A stretch of 64,000 bases of DNA from Acidobacteriaceae bacterium (GCA_028283655.1 JAPWKE010000003.1:248001-312000), one strand, 5' to 3'. Shown: positions 45,236-52,902, counted from the stretch's first letter. Translations and numbers: made by a program. Notes: generated by a model from the letters alone, not told the origin.

Positions 45236-45580
45236 TTGGCCGAAGAGATGGAAGAGGTTGTGACGGAAGGGACGCGAGAGGTCGTTGATCTTGTCGCGTT
45301 TGCTCCGGAGGGGAATGTCGTTCTTGGGATGGTGGATACGCTGCCCTGGGGCGATGAGGCGCGGATTCTGGCGCTGCAGGAGCGGGTGAATGTGTACCTG
45401 GCGTACTGGGATTCAGGGCAGTTGGCGGCTGATTTTCCGGAGTCGGCGTGGAAGCCGGTAGAGATTCTGCTGTATCTGAGCGTGGAGCCGGATGCCGAGG
45501 GAGAAGAGTTTCTGGAGAAGCTGGTGAATGGGGTGAAGCCGCTGGGTGTGGGGTTTCGATGGCAAATGCTGGAGGGATAG
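45236..45580 (+). CDS. Small protein, DUF6572-like
   Basis: 114 residues from TTG 45236. GGGAGG 5 nt upstream decides this start over GTG 45215. The sequence EVVDLVAFAPEGNVVLGMVD, then TLPWGDEARILALQERVNVY and KPVEILLYLSVEPDAEGEEF, resembles the DUF6572 family (compact alpha/beta, often beside stress or unrelated genes). No catalytic motif. Function unknown; family assignment is from memory. Confidence 0.65.
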   Translation: MAEEMEEVVTEGTREVVDLVAFAPEGNVVLGMVDTLPWGDEARILALQERVNVYLAYWDSGQLAADFPESAWKPVEILLYLSVEPDAEGEEFLEKLVNGVKPLGVGFRWQMLEG

Positions 45581-45789
45581 AGCTGTTTCGAGGCGAGAAG
45601 CGTTTCGTTGTAGTTACTTTGAGCGTTTGTTGCAAAGTGTGAGCGTAGGCTGCTTTCCTGCGTCAAATGAAACAGATTGGTAGGTAGCCGTGGCACAAAA
45701 CGGGTATGGCTAATCCCCCGGGAGACTACAATAAAGTTACTTTCGGGGTCTGGTAGCGGAGTTTACTGCCGGGCTGGGTAAGGAGCGCT

Positions 45790-46122
45790 GTGATCGCCAC
45801 AGATAAGACGAGCAATGAACCGGTTCGCGCTTCCGTACGCTTTCCCCTGCATCTTGCAGTCACGCTGCATACCGAGGAAAGAGATTACGAAGCAACAACG
45901 GTAGATGTGTCGGCGAACGGCGTGCTGTTTGCAGGAATGGATCTTCCGCCGGTAGATACGCGTGTGACGTTTCGCATGACAATGCCGGCAGCAGTGATGG
46001 GCGGTCGTGAAGACGTCGTTGTGCATTGCGTTGGGCGCATCGTACGTCATAGCAAGGACGATGGAAACGAGACTGCCGCTGCAGTGATCGACGAATACTC
46101 TCTGAAGGCTGAGCATGTATGA
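45790..46122 (+). CDS. PilZ-domain protein
   Basis: A 110-residue single PilZ domain, a c-di-GMP receptor module. Both binding motifs are present: RASVR (RxxxR) near residue 14 and DVSANG (D/NxSxxG) near residue 38. A GTG start follows GGAG. The stop overlaps the ATG of the next regulator (ATGA), so the two are made together. A TACAAT at 45727-45732 may be a -10, with no good -35 seen. Confidence 0.85.
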   Translation: MIATDKTSNEPVRASVRFPLHLAVTLHTEERDYEATTVDVSANGVLFAGMDLPPVDTRVTFRMTMPAAVMGGREDVVVHCVGRIVRHSKDDGNETAAAVIDEYSLKAEHV

Positions 46123-46895
46123 GCGTTGAAGATGAAATGAAGATCGCGTTGTCGGGCCCGCGCAATGAGGACGGGACAGGCGAGGAGCATGGGATCCGCG
46201 TGATCCTAGCGGACTCGCAGGCTATTTACCGCGTAGGTATGCGCAAGATTTTTGCGCTTGAAGACGACATCCGCGTGGTGGCCCAGGCTGAAACGCTGGA
46301 GAACCTTTACGCCGCGATGCACCGGTTCCCGTCGGATGTGGTGCTGCTCGAAGGGCAGTTGATTGCGGGCACGATTGATGCGATTCCTCAGCTGGTGAAG
46401 CGTGCCCCCGATGCCAAGCTTATTGTGCAGGTGACGGACAACGACGAAGGCAACACGGTGGAGCTTTATCGCCGGGGTGTGCGCGGCGTGGTGCCGCGGT
46501 CGATTTCGCCGGACCTGCTGATCAAGTGCGTGCGCAAGATTGCGGCGGGCGAGACGTGGATCGACAACCAGTCGATCTCCTGGGTGATTGATGCGTACCG
46601 CGCACAGGCGCAGGCGTTGACGAACCCGAAGACGCAGCCGAAGCTGAGCGAGAAGGAGCTTGCGATCATTGCGTGCATTACGCGCGGGATGAGGAACAAG
46701 GAGATTGCTTACCAGATCGGTACAACGGAGCAGGTGATCAAAAACTACCTGCGGAAGGTGTACGACAAGCTGGGTGTGAGCGATCGTCTGGAACTAGCGC
46801 TGTACTGCCTGCATCATCAGATTCTGCGCAATGAGACGCAGGCTGCGGAGCTGGCGTATGTGGATCCGGGAATGCCTCTGCGGGCAAAGCTTTAG
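46119..46895 (+). CDS. LuxR-type regulator with degenerate receiver
   Basis: A 258-residue NarL-like protein. The receiver (about 26-140) keeps only Asp32 of the acidic pair (LADSQ), and the phosphoacceptor position is Glu78 (VVLLEGQL) in place of Asp. The conserved Lys region reads VVPRSI. The C-terminal HTH (about 188-250, LSEKELAIIACITRGMRNKE, then QVIKNYLRKVYDKLGVSD) is intact. Phosphorylation is therefore unlikely; the Glu may mimic the active state. It is translationally coupled to the PilZ gene, so c-di-GMP could be the true input. No kinase is adjacent. Confidence 0.87.
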   Translation: MSVEDEMKIALSGPRNEDGTGEEHGIRVILADSQAIYRVGMRKIFALEDDIRVVAQAETLENLYAAMHRFPSDVVLLEGQLIAGTIDAIPQLVKRAPDAKLIVQVTDNDEGNTVELYRRGVRGVVPRSISPDLLIKCVRKIAAGETWIDNQSISWVIDAYRAQAQALTNPKTQPKLSEKELAIIACITRGMRNKEIAYQIGTTEQVIKNYLRKVYDKLGVSDRLELALYCLHHQILRNETQAAELAYVDPGMPLRAKL

Positions 46896-46896
46896 G

Positions 46897-46933
46897 GCAG
46901 ACATTAGACGGGTAGACAGTAGATATTAGAAGT
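46897..46933. repeat. GGCAGACATTAGACG-type short repeat
   Basis: Directly after the regulator stop: GCAGACATTAGACGGGTAGA followed by CAGTAGATATTAG. Its first 13 bases match, at 12 positions, the element following the M61 peptidase stop on the other strand (50718-50746). Confidence 0.45.
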
Positions 46934-46938
46934 TGTTG

Positions 46939-46969
46939 TGGGCGCGGCTTTCGCCGCGCCCATTCCTTT
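46939..46969 (+). terminator. Terminator after the PilZ-regulator pair
   Basis: A 10-bp stem TGGGCGCGGC / GCCGCGCCCA with TTTC loop (46939-46962), followed by TTCCTTT. Confidence 0.75.
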
Positions 46970-47001
46970 GGTGCGAGACCGGGTGTAGTAAACTTGAGCC
47001 C

Positions 47002-47049
47002 ATGCATAGCGAACAGTTCAACTCGTGTTGTTCGCGCCTCGGGGATTGA
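47002..47049 (+). CDS. Candidate Cys-Cys leader peptide
   Basis: A 15-codon ORF, MHSEQFNSCCSRLGD, with two adjacent Cys codons (TGT TGT, 47026-47031). There is no SD; a TAAACT at 46989-46994 could be a -10 that starts the RNA at or near the ATG, making it leaderless. It ends 122 nt before the sulfite reductase gene. Cys is rare, so two in 15 codons upstream of a sulfur-assimilation operon is suggestive. Comparable short polycysteine ORFs are established as cysteine-responsive attenuators in mycobacteria; here the role is inferred. Confidence 0.55.
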   Translation: MHSEQFNSCCSRLGD

Positions 47050-47104
47050 GGCGGTGCTGGCGCATGTTTGTAAAGCGCCGGACAAAGCAAACTCAACCCT
47101 GAGC

Positions 47105-47136
47105 GCCCACGAAAAGTTCGTGGGCCTTTGATTTTT
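47105..47136 (+). terminator. Intrinsic terminator upstream of the sulfite reductase gene
   Basis: A perfect 9-bp stem GCCCACGAA / TTCGTGGGC with AAG loop, then CTTTGATTTTT. It stands 36 nt before the TTG start of the next gene and therefore interrupts its leader rather than ending an upstream gene. Confidence 0.8.
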
Positions 47137-47171
47137 AGCAACAAACTTTTTGCAGTAAACGGAGATACACC

Positions 47172-48905
47172 TTGGCTGATGGAAACGAGAGCGCAGCGGC
47201 GCCCGTAGTGGTGAAGGAAACGAAGGCGCAGAAGGTCGAACGGCTGAAGCGCGAGAAGAACCCGTGGGAGAGCTGGAGCGACGTCGAAGGCTACGCGAAG
47301 GCGGGCCGCGAGAGTGTGGCTGCCGAGTGGAGCGGGATGTACTTCAAGTGGTGGGGCATCTACACGCAGGGTGATGGCGTGGGTGTGACCGGCGGCACGG
47401 GTGGCGAAGGCAAAGTGAGCGACTACTTCATGATGCGCATCGGCATCGTGAACGGAAAGCTGACAACGTCGCAGATGCGCGAGATCGCCGACATCACGGC
47501 GAAGTATGCGCGCGGTATCGCGGACGTGACGACGCGCCAGTGCATCCAGTTGCATTGGCTGACGATTGAGTCGCTGCCGGAGATTGTGGACCGGTTGACG
47601 GCGATTGGTCTGTCGCCGAAGGGCGCTTGCGGCGATGTGGTTCGCAACGTGACCGGCTGCCCGCTGGCGGGGATCGACAAGCATGAGCTGCTGGATGCGT
47701 CACCGCTGGCGAAGAAGATTTCAGCGGAGCTGACGGGTAATCCTGAGTTCGTGAACCTGCCGCGTAAGTTCAAGGTGACGGTTTCGGGCTGCCCGATCTG
47801 GTGCTCGTATCCGGAGATCAACGATGTGGCGCTGACGGCGCTGAAGCGTGTGAAGGACGGCAAGGAAGAGATTGGCTACTCGCTGCGCATTGGCGGTGGT
47901 CTGTCGACGGAGCCGCACATCTCGGTGCGCATGAACGCGTTCATCCCGCAGGACAAGGCGTATGAGGCGGTGAAGGCTGTTTGCGAGATCTATCGTGAGC
48001 AGGATGTGCTGCGCGAGAACCGTGGACGCGCCCGCATCAAGTACCTCTTCATGAAGCATGGCTGGACGGCAGAGTCGATGCTGGCGGCGATTGAAGAGCG
48101 TATGGGGTACAAGTTTGACGCGTGCCCGGAGGGCCCGGCGTCGGGGGATGTGCATCGCGACCATGTGGGCGTGAATCCGCAGAAGGAAGCGGGGCTGAAC
48201 TCGGTGGGCGTGACGGTGATCAACGGTCGCATGAATCCGCAGCAGATGCTGACGCTGGCGGAGCTGGCGGAGCAGTATGGCTCGGGCGAGTTGCGGACGA
48301 CGATCGGCCAGAACATGATCCTGGTGAATGTACCGAGCGCGAGCGTGCAGGCTGTGGTCGAAGGCGTGAACGAGTTGGGCTTCCAGGTGGAGCCGACGTC
48401 GTTCTTCCGCGGCGCGGTGGCGTGCACGGGCACGGAGTTCTGCAAGCTGGCGATCACGGAGACGAAGGCGTTCAACAAGTGGCTGGTGAGCGAGTTGGAA
48501 GAGCGTTTGCCGGAGTTTGATCAGCAGTTCCGCCTGCATGTGACGGGCTGCACGAACTCGTGCGGACAGGGTTGGATTGCGGACATCGGTCTCGAAGGCA
48601 AGAAGATGAAGGTGGATGGCGTGATGGTTGACGCGTTCTACTTCATGGTCGGCGGCAGCGTGGGCGGCGAGTATGCCGGCATCGCGCGGCAGATCGGCTA
48701 CCGCGCTGCGGCGACGGATTGCCCGGAGGCGATTGAGCGCTTGCTGCGTGGCTATCTGAAGGGCCGCGGCGAGGGTGAGTCGTTGCGCAGCTACTTCCGA
48801 CGGACGAGCGATGATGATTTGCGCGCGCAGTTGAATGGTGCGGAGATCGAAGCGATTGAGCGCGATATGACCAAGGTTGGTACTGGTCACGCGCCGGACG
48901 CGTAA
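47172..48905 (+). CDS. Siroheme [4Fe-4S] sulfite (or nitrite) reductase
   Basis: A 577-residue ferredoxin-type reductase; TTG start with GGAG about 8 nt upstream. It has two ferredoxin-like halves and two siroheme domains. The cluster-siroheme ligands are CTGTEFC (Cys418, Cys424) and CTNSC (Cys460, Cys464). Substrate side residues lie in RNVTGCPLAGID, VSGCPIWCSYPEIND and ENRGRARIKYLFMKHG. Sequence alone does not separate sulfite from nitrite reduction, but the two siroheme-synthesis genes behind it and the Cys leader in front favour assimilatory sulfite reduction. Confidence 0.9.
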   Translation: MADGNESAAAPVVVKETKAQKVERLKREKNPWESWSDVEGYAKAGRESVAAEWSGMYFKWWGIYTQGDGVGVTGGTGGEGKVSDYFMMRIGIVNGKLTTSQMREIADITAKYARGIADVTTRQCIQLHWLTIESLPEIVDRLTAIGLSPKGACGDVVRNVTGCPLAGIDKHELLDASPLAKKISAELTGNPEFVNLPRKFKVTVSGCPIWCSYPEINDVALTALKRVKDGKEEIGYSLRIGGGLSTEPHISVRMNAFIPQDKAYEAVKAVCEIYREQDVLRENRGRARIKYLFMKHGWTAESMLAAIEERMGYKFDACPEGPASGDVHRDHVGVNPQKEAGLNSVGVTVINGRMNPQQMLTLAELAEQYGSGELRTTIGQNMILVNVPSASVQAVVEGVNELGFQVEPTSFFRGAVACTGTEFCKLAITETKAFNKWLVSELEERLPEFDQQFRLHVTGCTNSCGQGWIADIGLEGKKMKVDGVMVDAFYFMVGGSVGGEYAGIARQIGYRAAATDCPEAIERLLRGYLKGRGEGESLRSYFRRTSDDDLRAQLNGAEIEAIERDMTKVGTGHAPDA

Positions 48906-48914
48906 GGAATAACG

Positions 48915-49595
48915 ATGAGCCTGTTTCCTATGTTTCTGAAGCTCACGGCAAAGCCCTGCGTCGTTATCGGCGCGGGGAAGATCGCGGAGTCGAAGATTGA
49001 AAGCATGTTGCAAGCGGAGGCTTCCGTGCGCGTGATCGCGCCGGAGGCCCTGCCGCGTGTGCAGGAGTGGGCGGAGGCAGGCGAGATCGTCTGGGAGCAG
49101 CGGGAGTATCGCGAGGGAGACCTCGACGGCGCGTTTCTGTGTGTTGCAGGAACGGCGACGGCGGAGGTGAATCGCGCGGTGTTTCACGAGGCTTCGGCGA
49201 AGGGCGTGTTGTGCAATGCGGTGGATGATCCGCCGTTCTGCGACTTCTACTTCCCGTCGATTGTGAAGCGGGGCGAGTTGCAGATTGCGATCTCTACTGC
49301 AGGTGAGTCGCCTGCGTTGGCGATGCGTTTGCGCAAGGAGCTGAATGCGGCGCTGCCGCTGGATCTCGGCGAGTGGCTGATGGAGCTTGGTCGTCTGCGG
49401 CGTGAAGTGACGGCCGTGGAGCCGATTGGCGAGCCACGAAAGAATCTGCTGCATGAGCTGGCGAGCCGCGAGGTTTGCGGCTTTGCGGCGTGCCCTTCGC
49501 GGGCGCGGGCGCAGCAGCACATGCGCGAGCAAGGGTTTCTGAAGGACGATGGCGGCGATGGGAACCTGGAAGCGCCGGAGGAGTCTGTACTGTGA
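48915..49595 (+). CDS. Precorrin-2 dehydrogenase / siroheme ferrochelatase
   Basis: A 226-residue Met8p/CysG N-domain protein that oxidises precorrin-2 and inserts iron to make siroheme. It shows the Rossmann motif PCVVIGAGKIAESKIESMLQ, then LCNAVDDPPFCDFYFPSIVK and IAISTAGESPALAMRLRKEL. It starts 10 bp after the reductase stop. The C-terminal ~40 residues are more variable. It supplies cofactor for the upstream enzyme. Confidence 0.92.
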   Translation: MSLFPMFLKLTAKPCVVIGAGKIAESKIESMLQAEASVRVIAPEALPRVQEWAEAGEIVWEQREYREGDLDGAFLCVAGTATAEVNRAVFHEASAKGVLCNAVDDPPFCDFYFPSIVKRGELQIAISTAGESPALAMRLRKELNAALPLDLGEWLMELGRLRREVTAVEPIGEPRKNLLHELASREVCGFAACPSRARAQQHMREQGFLKDDGGDGNLEAPEESVL

Positions 49596-50392
49596 GGACC
49601 TCTGCGCAAAAGGGAGTGGTGTATCTCGTCGGTGCGGGGCCGGGTGATCCGGAGCTGCTGACGGTGAAGGCGCTGCGTTTGCTGGAGACGGCGGATGTGG
49701 TGTTTCACGATGACCTGGTGCCGGATGCGGTGTTGGCTCTGGTGAACGAGCGGGCGCTGGTGACGAGTGTGGGCAAGCGTTGCGGGCGGCCTCGGATTAC
49801 GCAGGCGGGGATTCATCTGTTGCTGGTGGAGTCGGCGCGGGCAGGGCAGAGCGTGGTGCGGCTGAAGTCGGGCGATCCGCTGGTCTTTGGGCGTGCTGGC
49901 GAAGAGATTGCCGCGCTGCGGAGTGCAGGGATTGCTTTTGAGGTGGTGCCGGGAGTGACGGCGGCTTTGGCTGCAGGAGCTTCGCTGGCGTTGCCGCTGA
50001 CTGATCGTAAGAGCGCGTCGAAGCTGGTGTTTGCTACGGGGCATCATGCGGATGGTAAGGACGCTGCGCCGGTGTGGGCGGGGCCTCTGCCTGAGGATGC
50101 GACGCTGGTGCTTTACATGCCGGGGCGCGATACCGTGCGGATTGCTTCGGAGTTGCAGGCTGCGGGTGTGGCTGCGGATGTGCCTTGCGCCGCGGTGAGC
50201 CATGCGGCGCGGCCGGAGCAGACGTTTGTGGCTTGCCGGTTGGAGGAGCTGGATGCGCTGGTGTGTGGGCCGGCTCCGGTGATGCTGATGGTCGGGCGGG
50301 CGATGGAGCCTTTGCTGGCAGCCGAGGGTGAGTCGGTGGTGTCGCCGGTGGAGGAAGTTGTGGCGGCCTTGGGCGAGAAGCGGGAACGCTGA
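49592..50392 (+). CDS. cobA: Uroporphyrinogen-III C-methyltransferase
   Basis: A 266-residue SUMT that methylates uroporphyrinogen III at C2 and C7 to precorrin-2, the first step to siroheme. GTG 49592 overlaps the preceding stop (GTGA) and gives the family start GVVYLVGAGPGDPELLTVKA; the open frame extends upstream to 49475 but that part lies inside the neighbour. Other motifs are ADVVFHDDLV, RLKSGDPLVFGRAGEEI, VPGVTAALAAGASLALPLT and TLVLYMPG. With the previous gene it makes a split CysG. Confidence 0.95.
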   Translation: MRTSAQKGVVYLVGAGPGDPELLTVKALRLLETADVVFHDDLVPDAVLALVNERALVTSVGKRCGRPRITQAGIHLLLVESARAGQSVVRLKSGDPLVFGRAGEEIAALRSAGIAFEVVPGVTAALAAGASLALPLTDRKSASKLVFATGHHADGKDAAPVWAGPLPEDATLVLYMPGRDTVRIASELQAAGVAADVPCAAVSHAARPEQTFVACRLEELDALVCGPAPVMLMVGRAMEPLLAAEGESVVSPVEEVVAALGEKRER

Positions 50393-50417
50393 CTTTCGCG
50401 GCTGTGTGGGGGAGAGC

Positions 50418-50460
50418 CTCGACGCAGAGGGCGCGAAGGACGCTGAGGGTACGCAAAGGT
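50418..50460. repeat. Degenerate CGACGCAGAGGGCGCGAAGG element
   Basis: CTCGACGCAGAGGGCGCGAA, then GGACGCTGAGGGTACGCAAAG. The core ACGC-AGAGGGCGC-AAGG recurs in four other gaps of the window. Confidence 0.5.
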
Positions 50461-50502
50461 GTTTGTGGTGTTGTGGTGCCTGTGGCTCGCTGAGAGAAGT
50501 GC

Positions 50503-50549
50503 TTGAACGCGAAGTTCGCTAAGTTTAAGCGCGAAGTACGCGAAGGGAT
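50503..50549. repeat. AACGCGAAGTTCGCTAAG element, two half copies
   Basis: GAACGCGAAGTTCGCTAAGT, then AAGCGCGAAGTACGCGAAGG. A second form of the same degenerate element. Confidence 0.45.
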
Positions 50550-50655
50550 GTCCTGGCTGATGTCATGATGCCCTGACTGTATCGTGATCTCTCTGGCTGA
50601 TGTTCTGGCTGATAGAGATTGGCTGACAACGCCGGGGTGGCAAAGATAGGCTGAC

Positions 50656-50698
50656 AACGCTAGCGGGCCCGGAGATCATCTCCGGGCCCGCTAGCGTT
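50656..50698. terminator. Perfect 20-bp palindromic hairpin
   Basis: AACGCTAGCGGGCCCGGAGA, loop TCA, and its exact complement ending GCGTT, between convergent genes. The plus-strand tail ATTGCTTTTACTG fits a terminator. The stem is longer and more GC-rich than needed. Confidence 0.75.
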
Positions 50699-50717
50699 AT
50701 TGCTTTTACTGTTTCTT

Positions 50718-50746
50718 GTCTAACGTCTAATCGTCTAACGTCTGCC
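50718..50746. repeat. GTCTAACGTCTAATCGTCTA short tandem repeat
   Basis: Three CGTCTAA/CGTCTG units just beyond the M61 peptidase stop. On the minus strand it begins GGCAGACGTTAGACGATTAG, matching the element after the regulator at 46895. Confidence 0.5.
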
Positions 50747-50749
50747 GGG

Positions 50750-52624
50750 TTACCTGGTGGCAGGGGCTTTGGTGAGGGGTGTGGTGATGTCGTCGAGGAG
50801 GTCTTTCTTCGAGTCATCACGCACCAGGGAGGGGTAGCGTTCGCCGTCGTGGTAGTCGATGGTGGCGGGGTGGATGAAGCCCTGGCTTTCGATCAGGAGC
50901 TGGATCGGAGCCGAGTTGCCCTTGGCCGCATCGATGGCGGAGATCAGCGCGTCAGCGTCGAAGACCTTGCCGTTGACGGCTACGATGCGCTGGCCGGGAG
51001 CGAGCTTGGCCTTGTCGGAAGGGCCGCCCCAGCGAACGTCGCCGATGCTGCCGTCCTTCTTGACGGTGAGGCCGACGGAGTACCAGAAGCTGGGACCGCC
51101 GCGGAGGCCGGTGAAGCTCTTGTCGGTGGGGTTGGGCTTGTCAGTGAAGACGAGCTTGTAACCGCCGCGCTCGATGCCTGCGAGGTCAGCGTGCGGGTTG
51201 ATGAGGTCGACGCGGTCGTGGAGGAACTTCGCCCAGTCGTACTTCACCACCTCGTTGAGGTCGGTGATGATCTCTGCGCGGTTGTAAGGGACGATGAGCG
51301 GGCCGGTGTTGCCGCCCTTGGCGAGGAAGATCTGCAGGAAGTCGGTGAGGGACTTCTTGTTGTTGGTCATTTCGCGAATGAGGGTGTCGGCGTCGAGCCA
51401 GAGGAGCTCGCCTTCCTGGTAGTAGTCCTGTCCGCGACGGTAGTTGGCCCAGGTGGCGTCGCGTCCGCGAAGGATGCTGGCCGCGATGGCGGTGTCGTCG
51501 GTGGAGCGCCAGGTGCGGCCGGACTTGTACTCCAGGTTCGCGGCGGACATGGCGAGCATGTCGCGGTACTGCGACTGGTTCTTGAGGCCGGAGCGTGTGG
51601 CGAGGACGTTGCCGAGGTACTGCGTCATGCCTTCGTAGACCCAGAGGAGTTCGCCCTGCTGCATTGTGGCGAAGTCAGGCTGGTAGAGCTTGTCGGGGCG
51701 GCGATACTTGCCATTCCAGGAGTGAGTGAACTCGTGGGCGAGCAGGTCGGCTTCCATGATCTTCATGACGGGGTTGGCGAAGCCCTTTTCGCCGATGCCG
51801 TTGTCGGAGGACTGGCCGTGTTCGAGGCCTTCACCGCCTGCGACGTCCGAGAGCGTGAGCAGGAAGTGGTAGTCGTTGTAGTGGTGCGAGTTGTAGGCGG
51901 TGGTGGCTTCGCGGACGAGGTTGGCGATCTCAGAGAGCGTAGCGGGGTTCAGCTTCGAGTCTTCGGGGGAGTCCGAGGCGACGTCGATGAAGTGCGCGGG
52001 CTTGACGTCGGGGGCGAGGGCGAACTCGTGGAAGTACTCGCCGGCGAGGACGGGGGAGTCCTCAAGCTGCTCGACGGTGGTGGGCTTGAACTCGATGGTG
52101 CCGCCGGGCCTGGTGTTGGGGTCGTAAGGCTTGACGGGTACGAGCGCGGTGCCGACGCCCCAGCCTGCGGGGACGATCACGGTGGGCTGGATGGCGATGT
52201 CGCGGACGGGGATGTGCGCGGGGTAGAGCAGGAGCTTTTCCCACTCGAGCATGGCGAGGTGGTCGGAGAGATGGTCGCCTTCGATGCAGTCGAGGTGGGC
52301 GTGAACGCTGGTGACTCCGGCGGGAACGTCGACGTGGAACTCGTAGAGATCGGTGTCGTCACGACGCCAGGCGAGGGTCTTGCCGTTGGCGGTAAAGACG
52401 ACACCGACGATGTTCTGCACGGGGCCGGTGGCGCGGTGGTTGCCGGGGATCCAGGCGGGAGTGGTGAAGGTGTTGGGGCCGGGCTTGACGGGGAGGTCTA
52501 CCTCGGCGTGATACAGGCGGCGCGGAGCGTCGGTGAAATCAGCCGTGATGCGAATGGGTTGCTGCGCGAAGGCGGGTGCGGCAGCGAGAGCAAGAGAGGC
52601 AAAGACAAGCGAGCGGCGTTGCAT
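50750..52624 (-). CDS. M61 family metallopeptidase with PDZ domain
   Basis: A 624-residue exported protease; signal peptide ends near AFAQQ. The N-terminal beta domain (about 20-200) leads to the M61 catalytic domain, with zinc motif HEFTHSWNGKYR (His297, Glu298, His301). A PDZ domain follows (about 510-600, GGPSDKAKLAPGQRIVAVNG). This is the glycyl-aminopeptidase-like group. It probably acts in the periplasm or outside the cell; natural substrates are unknown. The gene stands alone. Confidence 0.92.
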   Translation of the reverse strand: MQRRSLVFASLALAAAPAFAQQPIRITADFTDAPRRLYHAEVDLPVKPGPNTFTTPAWIPGNHRATGPVQNIVGVVFTANGKTLAWRRDDTDLYEFHVDVPAGVTSVHAHLDCIEGDHLSDHLAMLEWEKLLLYPAHIPVRDIAIQPTVIVPAGWGVGTALVPVKPYDPNTRPGGTIEFKPTTVEQLEDSPVLAGEYFHEFALAPDVKPAHFIDVASDSPEDSKLNPATLSEIANLVREATTAYNSHHYNDYHFLLTLSDVAGGEGLEHGQSSDNGIGEKGFANPVMKIMEADLLAHEFTHSWNGKYRRPDKLYQPDFATMQQGELLWVYEGMTQYLGNVLATRSGLKNQSQYRDMLAMSAANLEYKSGRTWRSTDDTAIAASILRGRDATWANYRRGQDYYQEGELLWLDADTLIREMTNNKKSLTDFLQIFLAKGGNTGPLIVPYNRAEIITDLNEVVKYDWAKFLHDRVDLINPHADLAGIERGGYKLVFTDKPNPTDKSFTGLRGGPSFWYSVGLTVKKDGSIGDVRWGGPSDKAKLAPGQRIVAVNGKVFDADALISAIDAAKGNSAPIQLLIESQGFIHPATIDYHDGERYPSLVRDDSKKDLLDDITTPLTKAPATR

Positions 52625-52790
52625 CGTGGGTGAGGGCTCCTCCGGGAAAACTGCGTTGCGGCAGCGTTACAGACAGGATAGAGCGTAGTGGGCAGAGTGT
52701 AGAGGGTAGAGGTGTGTTTTTGTCGTGAGGAGATGGATAGTCCTGACCCTTTGGTTGGCGCTGTGGGATTTGTGGCCGGGTGGAGAGGGC

Positions 52791-52813
52791 GGGAACGCAG
52801 AGAGCGCAGAGTG
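52791..52813. repeat. GGAACGCAGAGAGCGCAGAG element
   Basis: Fifth member of the degenerate CGCAGAG family, in the gap between the M61 gene and the coiled-coil gene. Confidence 0.4.
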
Positions 52814-52856
52814 ATTTGTGGCTGTCAGAGGTGTGGAGGGAGGTGAGGGGAAAGGG

Positions 52857-52883
52857 AAAGGCCACGCTGGTCGCGTGGCCTTT
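52857..52883 (-). terminator. Terminator after the coiled-coil membrane protein
   Basis: An 11-bp stem AAAGGCCACGC / GCGTGGCCTTT with 5-nt loop, 20 bp beyond the stop on the minus strand; the tail is CCCTTTCCCC. Confidence 0.65.
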
Positions 52884-52902
52884 CGGGGGAGCTGGTAAGG
52901 AG

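Larger units (their letters stand above)
47002..47136 (+). promoter_or_regulatory. Candidate cysteine attenuator of the sulfite reductase operon
   Basis: After the Cys codons, three structures can be drawn. (1) CGCCTC/GAGGCG (47035-47040 with 47048-47053). (2) CTGGCGC/GCGCCGG (47057-47063 with 47075-47081). (3) An antiterminator pairing 47054-47056 and 47059-47063 with 47103-47110, which would block the left arm of the terminator at 47105. Structures 2 and 3 exclude each other because both use GGCGC. Structure 1 would be disturbed by a ribosome stalled on the Cys codons. Pairing was checked by eye; energies were not computed. Confidence 0.55.
50393..50749. other. 357-bp gap with repeats and a palindrome, no gene
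   Basis: Between the convergent cobA and M61 peptidase genes. It holds two degenerate repeat elements, two copies of GGCTGACAACGC (about 50621 and 50649), a 20-bp-stem palindrome and a TCTAACG repeat. No open frame here is convincing. Confidence 0.7.

Noticed and set aside
44596-45696. Minus-strand frame with QLNVQ-like peptide repeats
   Set aside because: The repeats come from the intergenic tandem array and the rest is antisense to the ATP-grasp gene.
45691-45710. Possible sigma-54 promoter starting TGGCAC before the PilZ gene
   Set aside because: The -12 GC element is missing at the required spacing.
47033-47100. SAM-type riboswitch upstream of the sulfite reductase gene
   Set aside because: The paired elements do not match the SAM-I or SAM-II consensus I know; the Cys codons make an attenuator the simpler reading.
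47721-49532. 603-codon minus-strand open frame
   Set aside because: Antisense to the sulfite reductase and Met8-like genes; Arg/His/Leu-rich shadow.
50849-52633. 594-codon plus-strand open frame
   Set aside because: Antisense to the M61 peptidase with its HEFTH motif; Val/Gly/Asp-rich shadow.
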